A stretch of 64,000 nucleotides of DNA from Candolleomyces eurysporus (taxonomy: Eukaryota > Basidiomycota > Agaricomycetes > Agaricales > Psathyrellaceae), in assembly GCA_027579435.1 (NCBI GenBank), contig JANBPK010000782.1, positions 43,766 to 107,765 of the forward strand, read 5' to 3'. The notes beneath the pieces were generated by a model, which saw only the letters and a list, made by a program, of their open reading frames with translations, searched no databases and was not told the origin of the DNA. How positions within the stretch are numbered: position 1 is the first letter of the stretch; the number at the start of each line of letters is the position of its first letter. The translations under genes and the position numbers were made by a program. Positions 43,606 to 55,600 of this stretch are shown here, one piece after another.

Positions 43606-44975
43606 TCATTTCTGCACTACCCCATCTGCTTCCTTGCAATTCAAGACATGTCCCTCCGCCGCTGCAACTACCGATCTGCCATTGCCTTGTTCGATATCGA
43701 CCCCTTTCCTTCTGAGCGTTGGAGGCTCTTCTGCGATGATATCCAGGTCTATGACGAAGTCAAACACGAATTTCAAGATGATTTGACGCTTTTCTTCTTC
43801 GTTGACGTTACCGAGTTCGGATCTGAACGATTTAAACAACCTCTCTCTGGGAGTATCAAGGTGATGAGCAAGGCCGAAGGGTGTAAGTAGCTTTGTTCCT
43901 TTGAATGGTCATTACTCATATTGCGGGATGTGCCAAAGTGAACGACGTACGATATACTATCCCAAGAAGGCTGTTTCCGAATAGGACGACAAAGATGATG
44001 CTCAAGAAGGTGCCCAAGCCTCCGACTTCAGCAAATCCACCCATCACCGACTTTGTCCGATAGTCTTGTATGATGGTCCAATCGCCTGGAAGGGGTGTAG
44101 ATACAATGCGGAACGTTGAGACTTTAGGTCCTCCCGGATAGTCGGAGCTGACTGTTGCTAAAGGATCAGGAGTCGTATATGCCATTCCGGCGATCAGGAA
44201 AGTATGATATACCTTTTGAATTCGTTTCAGTGGTCAGATTCAGATTCCGAGATTCAGTGTCGCAATTATAGAAGACTTACGTCGAAAAAGCCAAACGTTG
44301 ATAAGTGTGCGACCTTGAGACGTTGTTGCACTATTAAATCTGCGACACCGACCAGATTGGTTCCCGGCAAGAGGTGAGTGGCTGAAGTTGAGAAAACTAC
44401 GTCGTCTGGGTCATTTGTGAGTCGGATTCGATTCCGTAATCACCGGGTTGCCCGTTTGGGCCCAAGAGTTCCGTGAAATCCACAGTGAGCTTTAGGTCCG
44501 GCCGAGTAAGCGCCCGATCTTGGAGGAATACGTGTGGATCCGACAACTTCTTGTAGCTGTCCTCGCGCGGCGGGCAGTTGAACATAACAGCTTCGTGTTC
44601 CCGATCTAGGCCCAGGGCAGTAATGGAGGTTGCTCGCACGTAATTGTGAACAGGGTCTATGAGTCTGCACGGAGGGTCACTGGTATTCCTAGATACAGCA
44701 AGCTTAGTCCACAGAGGGGTAAGGGAGACTGTGTCTCGAAGATGCTTTGTGGCGTTTTTATGGTTTTGCCACAACTAATGGGGAGAAAGCAAAAGTTACA
44801 AGGTTTTTTTTTNGAGATAAAATGGTACCCACCAGAACAACATTCCATGTAATAGGAGTTGAGGTCTCGAATGCCTTGGCAAGGGCGTAAGCCCGTAGCT
44901 CTCTGGTAGGTACCGACCCCATCTCGCTGACCGGTTCTAGTACAATGGCGAATATTCCAAAAACTGCTATCCCGG
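43606..44975 (-). pseudogene. 3' part of a membrane protein gene split by the LTR element
   Basis: Minus-strand exons encode, from the insertion site leftward: SGIAVFGIFAIVLEPVSEMG, RELRAYALAKAFETSTPITW, an exon beginning LWQNHKNATKHLRD with SLTPLWTKLAVSR, then about 44185-43955 with a final helix GGLGTFLSIIFVVLFGNSLL, and after an intron the cytoplasmic end ERLFKSFRSELGNVNEEEKR terminating at 43606. Proteins with this order (helices, extracellular region, helix, short acidic tail) are a recurrent uncharacterised Agaricomycete family. The frame runs straight into the left LTR border at 44975 and resumes at 56889, so the gene is interrupted within a membrane helix. The N at 44813 lies in an intron. 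Confidence 0.75.
44972..44975. other. Target-site duplication CCGG (left)
   Basis: CCGG directly precedes the left LTR and CCGG (56885-56888) directly follows the right LTR. Removing the element and one CCGG restores the host reading frame, which supports this as the integration site. Confidence 0.75.
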
Positions 44976-45201
44976 TGGAGTGGGGTGGCCCACTCCAGAG
45001 AAGAGAGAAAGAGGAGAGGAAGTCGCCGGAGCGGAGTAGATTCCGGGGCCGAGGGTTTAGTTTCGATGCTTTGTAAGCTTTTTTAGAGGGGCGCGTCGCG
45101 CCAGTCAGGGTTGGACCAATCCATTCGTGTTTTCTCGCAGTTCAAAGCTCTCGTCGTCGTCGTCTCGCAGCCGTGGTGTGGTTCTCCTCTCGACTAGTCC
45201 A
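44976..45201 (+). repeat. 5' LTR (226 bp)
   Basis: Begins TGGAGTGGGGTGGCCCACTCC, itself a near-palindrome, and ends CTCGACTAGTCCA; the outer bases form short inverted repeats. Contains a CpG-rich palindrome ggggcgcgtcgcgcc near its middle. Same length as 56659-56884, with four differences: two CpG transitions, one other transition and one transversion. Confidence 0.93.
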
Positions 45202-45220
45202 TTCTGGTGACAACAGTGGT
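45202..45220 (+). other. Probable primer-binding site
   Basis: The sequence ttctggtgacaacagtgg starts immediately after the 5' LTR, where the tRNA primer site is expected. TGGTGACAAC has the TGG start typical of sites that pair with a tRNA CCA end. The matching tRNA was not identified. Confidence 0.5.
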
Positions 45221-45937
45221 TCTCGGCAATTCGCTCAGGACCAATCGCGGAAGCATACGGTTTTCGCATCGGGTTGATCGCACGTACCCGAGGGTACACT
45301 CGATGCCTACCATTCGATTAGCTCAGAAGAAGCAGGAACCAGGGCAAAAGGCAAATCACAGACGTCAAGAATGCGAAGCCTGCAGAGTAAGGTTCGAGAA
45401 CGTGTCGGGCCTTGAATAAAATGGGTTTTATCCAAAGCCCCCCCCGGAGATTATGATCTTGTTTGTACTCGGGCACCCGGGCTAAGCAAACAATGATAGC
45501 GTTATGTTGGAATTGGACATGTCAACTTGTCTCGTTCGTACCACTTCTCAACCTCGCTTGGCCTTCTCCACCACCATCTGGGAGACGTCTTTCTCAGTTT
45601 AGAGGTGCGTTTCGCTGCGGTGTGTGTGCAATATATCGTTCATGAGCTTGCAAGCTCACCGAGGCGCAGCTGCAGGGTGCAGTTTCATCAGCAAGAACAC
45701 CCTGTCTGTTGTGAGTACAGGGTTTTGTTGGCCATGGGAGGCGAAGAGAACGACCGTCCATGGGCTCTCTTGTGGTCCATCTCGATTGGGACGCTGCATG
45801 TGGAGGTTGGCTGGTAGCGGGAACGGCATTCGAAGCTGGGAGTCTCGGTGCTCGGGTGGGCTTGTACGACGCACTGGGCTGGTATGTTTGGTGTATTTTA
45901 TGCTATCCTCCTGTAAACATCCCTTCTCTTTTGTCAA

Positions 45938-48900
45938 ATGGCAATGCCAAAATCCACCTTGCAATTCTTGCTGAATGACGAGGACTTGGAACCATCGTCG
46001 ATCAAGTCTGTCGCTCCGAAATCATCGCTTGGGAACTCGAATTTATTGTCAAACGTATCGGTCAATGTCGATGCTCAAGACGAGTTTCAATACCTCAAGG
46101 AATATTCTGCAACAGCTCAAAATTTCGAAGTCCCTCCTCCCATCTATTCAGCGCTAGTTTCTGTCGTGGAATATCTCCGTACCCTGCCTTCTCCGACAGC
46201 CCAAAATGAACTGCCACCCCCAGAGATCGAGACTTCGTGCTCTCTCGAAAGGCTGGTGCCATCACCTGCCGCCTCTGTAACACTCCCCACTCCCTCCACT
46301 CCGTTTATTGTCTATGGAGCGGTTGATGCTGCCGCAGATAAAGTACAATATAACATCAAATTGAATCGGAAAACCACCTTGTCAAAGCTCTATATTTTCG
46401 AAAACACCGCCGCATGCGTTAATTATCCCGAGACCGATGAAGGCTGCATTGGGTACATGTTTAAACAAGACCCAGCATCCTGGCGAAACCACAGCCTGGA
46501 TGTTGCATATTCACTCTACGGAAGTGGAAAATTGAGCAAGAGCGAAGCGAGATCTTGCTCTCTGTTAGTGAGCTCTACCACTAGTGAAGCAGTGCCGTGT
46601 GTAGTCACACATGCAAATTGTACGGTGTTTTATCCTCTTCATTCGGTCTTGTTAAATTCTGATTTGTCGCTATCAAGGCCGGGGTGTCAAAATCTGCCCG
46701 CAAGCCAATCGTTCAGAGATGGCAAAGCCGCATAGGATCGCAACCCAGGAGCTTGTCAAAAGTCAATTATTGCAATACAGCTCCTCTGTTACGGGTAGTG
46801 CCGCCACACCATCTGCGCTCATATTCCGGAAAACAAGTGCCTTAATCTCTGCTCTCCGTAATACTGGTTGTCCTGCACCATGTCAGGAGATCACAGAGTT
46901 TTCCCCAGCCGAGCAAGCTCTCTCGCTGGGCTGGAACAAATTCCAGCAAGAACGCCGCCGAGGGTACAACCCATCTGATGAAAAGTGCAAAGGGCGGTTG
47001 ACTCTCAACGTGATCAGTGATCACCAGGCATCCATTATGTGCGTACTCTATTCTAATTCAAGGGCAAATAATGTGTCTTACAGCTTGCATAGATGTGAGC
47101 ACTACTCAAAGGATAACCAGGACCATTTCTTCCAAGTACTTGACGAGTCATACGACATGGACTACCTGGAGTCGATATTTTACGAAGACGAAGACATGCA
47201 GGACACTCCTGAAGCCCGGGCTCTTGAACTGGGTATCGGGCCGCTGGCAACCTGTCAGACGGTCATGAACATCTCAGCCCAGAAAATGTTTTGCCGTGAG
47301 CAAGTTTTATTCATAACCGTTGATATTCAACTCTAACAATAAGATAATGTTTACTTAGCATTTGATCACCGCACGGCCAACGGAGTGTTGCAGCAGCAAC
47401 TTCTGGAGACCTTACCATGCCCAGTCACATTCCGGGTGTGGGAGCCACTCCCAGAATTTCGTGAAGAGTGCCCATGGACTCTGATGGTTGTTGGGCATGG
47501 CCTGCACAAACATCCAGTCCCACTACCATTGAAAACACCGCCAAACATACGTTCTGAGGTTCTAGAACTAATCTGTTCACTTGGTCTTGACCTAGCGGAC
47601 ATGACGCCTCGCCGCTTCATGCGACACCCAATCGTTCAAGATTACCTATGAAAACACTTTCCTGAGACAAGTTCTCCAACCCTGATCAATCTCCACCCAT
47701 CTCTCGGGAATAAATCACATCTTGGGGCATACATCAATGATATGAAGCTCAAACAGTTTCCTTCCGGTACGAGCTGGGACGGTGAGTCATTTCCTGCTTT
47801 GTCCATTGCTCCAACCCTGATCGTCTTGAATAATGTAGGCGTTGTGCATCAGAAGCGTGTTCAGGACACGGCTATACCACCCGAGAGGCACTACATCCGA
47901 AGAATAATCGAAATTCCCCATAGTGAATTCACCAATCACAATGAAAGTGAAGACCTGGATGAATTATGTGGGACGGGTGACGATCCACTGCGCATCATCA
48001 TTTGCATGACACCCGAGGGTAGCCGTCGGTTGAGTGAGGCCCAGTTCATCCAGAGTGACATTGCTTTTCGTCGAGTTGTTGGGTTTCAAGAATTTGAGTT
48101 AGCATCGCTGGACCGTGTACAAAATGTTGGTGAGTGGTTCAAGATGCACGACTTATTGTTGCTACAATGGCTGACTGGAGATTTAGCGATCACCTTTGTC
48201 CGGGCATTTGTCAACTACTCCTCTGCCTTCGCTCATCAGCGCATTTTTGCAGCAATTGATGATGTTGTTAGAGAGGATACTGGCTCACATCTGAAATGGC
48301 GGCATCTCCATTCATCATCATTGGACGACTATACAGGAAAAATTCTGCACTGGGCTGGTGATCAGCATGGTGGACAGGCAAAGGGTAGCCCACTGACTTG
48401 ATCTCATCTCTCATTAGATTCAAGCTAATCTCATGCTCTTTGCAGGCCTTGGTCTCTATCTTCAAACTGTTGCAGATCGTGATAGTACGTATAAGCGGGA
48501 TCTACACGAATCCGAGCGGTTTGTTACATCCCTTACGGCTTACGAGCACCTGCGGCGTCTTTTCCGGGTTTGTCGAATCCACGGGTTCCGAAACATCAAG
48601 AGCTGCAGCGTTCATGATGATATTAAAGCCAAAATGCGCGGCCTGTTCTGTACGACCCACACAAATTGGGATACAACAATTCGGGAAATAGAGGAAAAGG
48701 GCGGGAAAGCAGGAAAAGGTGAGGACAGATTCACACACGGATGTACAAATGTTGATTGTCACCTGCTGGCCGCATCTAGCCTGGGTCGAAAATAAGAAAC
48801 ACAGCGGATTTGCGTTCTCTGCTATGTGCTGGGAAAAGAGCTTTATCCCACTTGACATTTGGAAGGCTGGTGACGCAAACACAAACATTGTTGAGAGCGT

Positions 48901-49480
48901 CCACTCTGACATCAATCTCGAGGGAGTGCGATGTACATTATTAGGCGGCATCATGAAGGCTGAGATTTATGACTGGAACAAGATGGCAGCACTAAAGGTC
49001 CGATCTTTCATTTTCTCGGTAATTCTGTACACTCAACAAACTTAACCAGAATATGGAGGAATCAGGAGTTCGTCCATCATATCAGCGGCAACACCTGTCT
49101 GAAAATGCTGAAAAAAGCCTGAAGCGCAAATGTACGTGAACCACCAGAACACATGCTGTATCTCGACTGAAGGTGGATTTATGTTTGTAGTTGCGGCCCA
49201 TCACCAGCAGCTCATGGTGGCTGATGCAAAGATTCTCGCGGCGGAAGGCCAAATTCAAAAAGCAGAGGAGGCAGTGAGAAAACGTCAAAGAAAGGTGGAC
49301 TCCTTGCTTGCCCAGCCTCAACCTAGCGGTTCGACACACGACTCGGCCAAGTTTTCGACAATGCTATCCAACTCTCTCAAGTCACTCTCCACTGCAGAAA
49401 GGAAACTTCAGCAGAACATCAGCCGGGCACAATCACTCTCACCTGGATCTGGAAAGGTGAAAGTACCGTCTCAAAGGTAG
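45938..49480 (+). pseudogene. Transposase-like gene, MULE-like pattern, one nonsense codon
   Basis: A long spliced gene with coding pieces at about 45938-46630, 46680-47290, 47360-47780, 47838-48395, 48445-48720, 48770-48995 and 49200-49480. Conserved parts include ECPWTLMVVGHGLHKHPVPL, LGLDLADMTPRRFMRHP, RVVGFQEFELASLDR preceded by QSDIAF, LKWRHLHS, and WAGDQHGGQAKG, then WEKSFIPLDIWKAGD and VESVHSDINLEGV; the end is a coiled coil. I recall this protein as a high-copy Agaricomycete family. The D-x-AF..V.GF.EFE..D block resembles the catalytic core of MULE-type transposases, but that is inference. In-frame TGA at 47649-47651 (DYL-stop-KHFPET), probably from CGA, inactivates this copy. Exon borders are approximate. 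Confidence 0.55.
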
Positions 49481-49597
49481 ATTACCCACTTGTATACCTT
49501 ATCAGAAACAAGATGTCATCGAGGGCAAAGAGATAATCATTGGTAAATACAAGTGTTGTACTACAGGCGTCGTACTACATGTATACAAACAAGACGC

Positions 49598-50756
49598 TTA
49601 ATTGTCAATCACAATCACGGAGCACTTGAGGAGATGTTGATTGAGACGGTCGGTATAGAACATGTGACCACAGCTGTTGCAGGCCTGGAAAAGATAGGAG
49701 AAATTGCGTTGCGGCACACCCACACCACGCTCAAGGTTGTTGGCAAAGTGGGTGGTGTCAATGCCGCCATGCAGTAGGGTACGTGAGGGGCCGCTTTGCC
49801 TACGTACAATCGTAGTCTGAGCAGCTGACTGGCGGCGAGGGCGACAGACTGAAAGCTCCTGAATTGCACGAGCTTGAAGCTCATTTTGACGAGCACGAAT
49901 GGCCTCGGGTCGGGGATAGGGAACATAAAGTTTGGCTGCAGGCATTACAGTCAGAGGTGAAGAAGAAACCGGTCAGGCAAAAACGCACCCTCGACACGGT
50001 TGATCAATGTGGGCTGGCTGATGAAGGTCAGCGAAGTCCCCTTCAGCTGGACACAGCCCTCATAGTCGCTGACATGCTCCCCGGCATACCCTTTAAAGTA
50101 AGGGCCCTTTTGACCCGCATATTTGACATTGAACTCAACCTCCATACAGGCAGTTTGCGGAGCCCGACCAGAATCTACAGAAGTTTCAGATTGAACCAGC
50201 CGTGCCACGACAATCGCCACACTCACTGAGAAGAGGCAAGTTAGAATAAGCCGACACCAGTTGGCCATTCCTGTAAACATTTGACAGGTTCACTGCAAGG
50301 GAGATGTTAGTACAAAAGAAGCAAAAGAGTGTTGGATAGCGACGCACCTCGGAAGCCACATGCATTCGGGGTCTTGTTGCAATACATCTTCACCTCTCCT
50401 GACATGGAATGAACAATGCGTGCAATCACTGGTTTTGTTGAAGCTGCAGCGCAAAAGCAGCATATAAATAGCCCACGACGTTCAAGATAGTCAAACAACC
50501 CAGCAGGGACGATTCGGACACCGTTCGCTCGCACAGGCCTGTCATTTCAGACTCAAAACAAGCACACCCATGAAGAAATGTGAACAACATACCACGCAAT
50601 CACGACATACTGCTTTCCCAACAGGCAGTACGCAACAATCTCGTTCGACGCCCTCTGGAAGGCTTGAGCTTCGCTGAGCGACCAAGGACGGGCGGGGTGA
50701 ACCTCAAGAGGTTGAGTTTCAGCCTCTTGAGCCGGGATAGACAATACAGCAGGCAT
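49598..50756 (-). CDS. Small protein with GRF-like and C2HC zinc motifs
   Basis: Minus-strand spliced gene, probable start ATG at 50756 (MPAVLSIPAQEAETQPLEV). Exon 1 ends CLLGKQ with a GTATGT donor and joins in phase to PVRANGVRIVPAGLFDYLER. Next comes a Cys cluster, FICCFCAAASTKPV, and after about 25 residues YCNKTPNACGFRV, a spacing that resembles GRF-type zinc fingers (C-x-C ... C-x6-C-G-F). The last exon (about 49945-49598) has CNSCGHMFYTDRLNQHLLKC, a C-x2-C-x12-H-x3-C finger. It converges on the transposase-like gene and is probably part of the same mobile unit. DNA or RNA binding is likely; the specific role is unknown. Confidence 0.5.
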
Positions 50757-51509
50757 TGTAGAGAGATGAGCAGACAGTGACCGAAGACCAGTGGGAGTTG
50801 GAGGAGGGCATTTATAGGCAATGTTCTCCAAGGGTCACGAAGCACGAAGAAAATCGAAGCAAACTTCCAAGGTTAGTTGGAAGAGAATATAGTAAAGTTT
50901 AAAACATTCCCTGGAGATCCAGTGAATGTCGTTCAAGAATATTGAGCTGTGGACCAAGGGTAGGCATCCTGGAGGTGGTGAATGCACGAATGATGGTCGA
51001 GAGCAACATATTGACGTGGCAATGCTGGGTCAAAACACGCGTGCACGACATAACCGGGACCGTGGGATATCATGGCCAACATGGCCTGGAGAGGAAAGCC
51101 GAGGAAAGCCGAGCGCCCCGATGCCTGTCGGCGCTTCGAAGTTCGATATAAAATTCAGACACAAGTTAAGCATATTTCTCGGACACGAGGTAGTATACTT
51201 AGCGGTCGCCGAGATGCACAAACAAAAATAATAGGATTGTAGAGCAGCTGAGGAATACAGGAAGGGGGAGGCTCATCAGCCTACCGCATCACACGGAGCC
51301 GGCCAGCTCTATCTAAATCGGTAAGGAAGGCGGTCCCTGCTTCTTTTGAGCTAATCGAATGGTAGGCATCGACCCTCCCCTCCACGTACCCAACGAACCT
51401 TTGGCGCATATAGTCACCTATTCGGTTCAGACTGGCACGGAAACAAAGGGTAAAGCAACCGAGGGACGAGAAAGGACGTTTTATTAAGCGAACAGAAGAA
51501 TTGAGCTAC

Positions 51510-52637
51510 ATGGTCGTCACGGTATCGATCGAAGAGTTCGCAGGAGGGCCGGATGAAGTCCAGGGTGCGAGAGCTTTCATTAAGCTTTTCAACAGGGCTA
51601 CCAAAGAAAAGGACGACGCGCATAGACTGAGGGTCTTTGCGAACTACCTAGAGGTCGACGGAGAGGCGGAGAAGTGGTTCGAAGAGTTGCCGACGGATGA
51701 GAAGGTGGACTGGCCGAGCGTCCAGACAGCGTTCCTAGCAGCATTTAAGCAGGCGCCTATCGTAGAGAAATCGGTGGCAGATTGTAAAGAGGAGTTGATG
51801 GGGTTAAGGCTGAGTACATCGGAGCTGGTGTCAAAGGTGGAAGGGAAGAATGGAAGGAAGGTGTGGGCGCATATGGTTATGGCGGATAGAATGTTGGCAT
51901 TGGCGAAGGGAGCCGGCGTGGCAGCGGGGTCGAATCTCATCAGAACGGTCATCAACAATTTGCCGAGAGGTTTGAAGGAGAGGGTTGCAGGGACGTACGC
52001 AAATTGGGAAGAGTTTGTGAAGGTGTTGAAGGAGGTGGACATGGAGGCGGTGGTGGTGAGTGTCGAGGGGCTGATGAGGGATGAGAAAGCAAGAGCGGAG
52101 CAGGACGAAAAGATAAAACAACTGCAGGCGATGATTATGAAGTTGAACATGGGGGGTGGAGTTGGGGGAGGCGGAGGCAGTACGGGCGGCAACGGGAGTG
52201 GAGGTGGCGGTGGAGGGAGAACGGGTGGAAGGAATGGGCAGGTGAGGCCGCCGCTGATGAAAGAACTACAGGAGGAAGTAAGAAAAGGGCTGGCAGAGAT
52301 GGTCCATCACCTGGATACGCCGGAAGGGAGGAAGGCTTACCTCGAGCAAATCAAGAGTTGGGAAGACAAGCACGGGGCAGAAGGGTGGGTGTCAGAAAAG
52401 ACACCATTTCCATTGAGGCCGGGGACGTCGGGAGCATGCAGCGGGGAGTGCTTCAAGTGTGGGATAGTGGGCCACAAATCGACGGAATGTTCGGTGTCGG
52501 AGGAGAAGCAGTTGAGGAAGAAGGAGCAGGTCTGGCGAGGGCTGTGTGCGAGAACGTTGGGATATGATGGGAAGAAGATGTTGGAGATCAGGTGGTGTGA
52601 AGTTGAGTCGGGAAACGAGGAGGGGTTGTCGGCCTAA
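51510..52637 (+). CDS. gag: Ty3/gypsy Gag with zinc knuckle
   Basis: Capsid-nucleocapsid protein of the LTR element, about 375 residues from the ATG at 51510. The frame is open upstream to about 51423 (including KQPRDEKGRFIKRTEELSYM), so the true N-terminus may lie upstream and may have been displaced by the nested insertion. The capsid part has AEKWFEELPTDEKVDWPSVQ, the retrotransposon-gag motif. A Gly-rich linker precedes a long helix, and near the end a CCHC knuckle, CFKCGIVGHKSTEC (52449-52490), would bind RNA. The stop is at 52635-52637; pol is in the -1 frame relative to gag. Confidence 0.9.
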   Translation: MVVTVSIEEFAGGPDEVQGARAFIKLFNRATKEKDDAHRLRVFANYLEVDGEAEKWFEELPTDEKVDWPSVQTAFLAAFKQAPIVEKSVADCKEELMGLRLSTSELVSKVEGKNGRKVWAHMVMADRMLALAKGAGVAAGSNLIRTVINNLPRGLKERVAGTYANWEEFVKVLKEVDMEAVVVSVEGLMRDEKARAEQDEKIKQLQAMIMKLNMGGGVGGGGGSTGGNGSGGGGGGRTGGRNGQVRPPLMKELQEEVRKGLAEMVHHLDTPEGRKAYLEQIKSWEDKHGAEGWVSEKTPFPLRPGTSGACSGECFKCGIVGHKSTECSVSEEKQLRKKEQVWRGLCARTLGYDGKKMLEIRWCEVESGNEEGLSA

Positions 52638-55600
52638 CCGGGTGGAAGACAACCGTCAATCAGTCGCAGGTAAACAAGAAGAACAATCAGGATCACGTAC
52701 GAGAATGTCGTAGTGAAGATGAATTGGATGTTTTTAACCTGTACGATGTGAGACCTGAGGAAGAAGTACAAGCGGAGCCGTTTGAGTGCGATCCGGGGAT
52801 TGAAGGGATGGGGGGGACAGTGATCGTGCGGTGCTCGTGGGACGAAGGAGCGTTGGCAGGGATAATGTGCAAGAAAATATACGAGAAGAACAGGGAGAGG
52901 TTGGGGAGGCTGAAGAGGTCGGTAAGGAGGTTCAAGCTGGCGGATGGAACATTGGTCGATGGAGAGGGTCGATGGGGNAGGATGGTTCACGATTGGGAAA
53001 GTGAGGGCGTGGGGGTGGTTCGAGGTGTTTGACAGTGGGGGTAATTGGGAGTTTCTGTTTGGGAAACCGCTGAAAAAAGTGTTTGAAGTAACGCACAGAT
53101 ATGCTGATGATAGCGTGGAGATCAGGGATAGGTGGGGGGCAATGGAGTTGACAAATCAGCGAGGTAAACCAAGGTGGGAGAAGGAGGCGGACTTACAGGT
53201 GTGTCTGGTAGCGGAGGATTGTGAGGAGGATTGCGAGGAGGCCCAAGTGGAGAAGCCGATGGAGGTATTTGCAACGATCGACGAGTCGGTGTTCACGAGG
53301 AAGACGGATCCATTTGCAGAGAAGCAGGTGGAGGAAGTGATGAAACAGGTACAGATCGGGGAAGATTTGAATGGGGAGCAAAAGGAAAGGGTGGTAACGC
53401 TGGTGAGGGAATTTGTGGATGTATTTGCGTTGTCGGTGGGGGAAGTGGTGCAGGCCGAGGGAGCGGTGATGACGCTAGAGATTCCAGAAGGGGCAAAGTT
53501 CTTGCTGAAGGCAAGGCAGAGACCATTGACGCCACCGCAGAGGAAATACCTTGATGAGAAGCTGGACGAGATGTTGGGGGCGGGAGTAATCGAGCAGTGC
53601 GACCCGATGAAAGTGAAATGCGTGTCGCCAACGACAATGGCACAGAAGGCGCATGCAGGGGAAGGATTGTCGGTGGAGGAGCTGAAATATCGGGTGAATC
53701 AGCAGTGCATGGAGACGGGGTTGAAGTCATATTTTGACTTACCGGAGAAGGAGGAGATTCAAGGGGAGGAGGAGAAAGGGAGAGAGAAGGTGACAAAGTG
53801 GCAGGTGTGCCAAAACTTCGCAGAAGTTAACAAGGTCACAGAAATTGCTCTGATGCCGCAGGGTGATATTAGGGAGAAGCAGAGAAGGCTAAGCGGGAAG
53901 AGATGGGTATCAGCATTTGACTTCGCGGCAGGATTTTACGCGGTGGTGGTGGACGAAGAATCAAGACCGTACCTGGCGTTTTATGTGGAGGGAAGGGGCC
54001 ACTTCTGGTACCGGAAGATGCCATTCAGGTTGAAGAATGCACCAGCGAGGTTTGCGCAAGTGACAGCGGAGCATCTGCACGACATGGTACTAGACGGGAC
54101 GGTGGAGATATTCGTGGATGACGGAGGGACGGCGGTGGACGAATTTGAGGAGGGATTGTCGAATTTGAGGAGGATTTTTGCGAGGTGCAGGGAGAGGAGG
54201 TTGTCGCTATCAGCATCGAAAACTCAACTGTTCAAGACGGAGGTTGTGTTTGCAGGGGCAATGGTGGGACCAAACGGAGTACATCCAGATAAAACAAAAC
54301 TCACGGCAATCGTGAACTGGAGGAAGCCGGAGGACGCATTGGAGTTGGCAAGGTTTCTGGGGTTGGCGGTGTGGTTCAGGGACTTGGTGAAAGGGTACGC
54401 GATGATAGAGAAGCCGTTGAGGGACTTACTAGCAGAGGTGGAGATGCCCGAGAAGACGTCGAAAGCGGTGTACAGGAGGGTGATGACAGCTCATAAGCTG
54501 GAAGGGAGGTGGGGGAGGGAGCATGATGAGGCATTCGTGAGGTTAAAGGGGGTGCTGACATCAGAGCCGCTGCTGAGGAATCCAAAGTACGACAGAACGA
54601 ACTTTGTGATAACGACGGATGGATGTGCAGATGCATTTGGGGTTGTGCTAGCGCAAAGGTTCCGGACGGTGCTACCAAACGGGAAGTCAGTGGACAAAAG
54701 ACATCCAATAGCATTTGCGTTGAAACGTACCTCAAAGACAGAGAGGAAGTACAAGTCATTCCTTTTGGAGTTTGCAGCACTGAAATTTGGGTTGGACAAG
54801 TTTTCGGACATAGTATGGGGGTTTCTGGTGGAGGTAGAAACGGATTGTCAGGCATTGAGGGACATCTTGACGAACGAGAAGCTGGGGGCGACACATGCAA
54901 GGTGGCTTAGCAGAATACTGGCACACCAGATCGTGGATGTGAGGCACGTACCAGGGAAAGTGAACGTAGTGGCAGACACGTTAAGCAGGGCAGCAGAGGG
55001 ACGAGGAAGGGAAGAAGGGGATGGAAGCAAATGGACGGTGAAGGAGGACTGGGAGGCGGTCACAGGGTTAGCGTACGACATGTGGAGGGTGGAGATGGAG
55101 GAGATGGCGGACGCAACGAAACTGATGGAGAGGTTCGAGGACGAGCCACTGTTTGTGGAGGTGATAAAAGCGCTGGTGGAGTTGGATGTAGGCAAATCGA
55201 CAAGAGAAAGAAGGAGGGCAAAGCATAGGGCAGAGAGCTATTTCATCGAAGGAGGGAAATTGTGGAAGTTGGGCGGAGGGGACCGGGCGAGAGGAAGACC
55301 GAGGGTGGAATGTTTGACCAAGAAGGAGGCGGTGGAGAAGGCGGCAGAAGTCCATAAGGAGGGAGGACATTGGGGTAGGGATGCAGTGAAGAGGAAGATG
55401 ACGGACGAAATATGGAGCCCAGGGTTGGACAGGAGTATATTGGAGGCAATCAGGGAGTGTGGAGTATGCAAGAACTTTGGGAGCAAGCACATTCATGCCC
55501 TGCTGCAACCGATAACACGAAGGCACCCGTTTGAGTTGTTGGTGGGGGACTACTTGTCGATGCCAAAGGGGACAGGAGGATACCATATGCTGGGGGTATA

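Larger units (their letters stand above)
45449..51235. mobile_element. Nested DNA-transposon-like insertion
   Basis: The LTR element's leader (45202 to about 45448) and its gag lead-in (about 51240-51500) are separated by sequence that carries a transposase-like gene on the plus strand and a zinc-finger gene on the minus strand, arranged convergently. Imperfect inverted similarity is visible at 45460-45489 (ttgtttgtactcgggcaccc..) and 51196-51225 (reverse complement ttgtttgtgcatctcggcga..), which may be terminal inverted repeats. I could not find a convincing target duplication, so the borders are estimates. Confidence 0.5.

Noticed and set aside
44976..45201. Solo LTR interpretation of the left LTR.
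   Set aside because: The CCGG pair at the outer borders, the primer-binding-like sequence after it, and the host frame restored across both LTRs tie it to the element ending at 56884.
52944..53032. Two overlapping frames suggesting that protease and Pol are separate genes.
   Set aside because: The switch coincides with an N at 52978; removing one base joins GEGRW to GWFTIGKVRAW in one frame.
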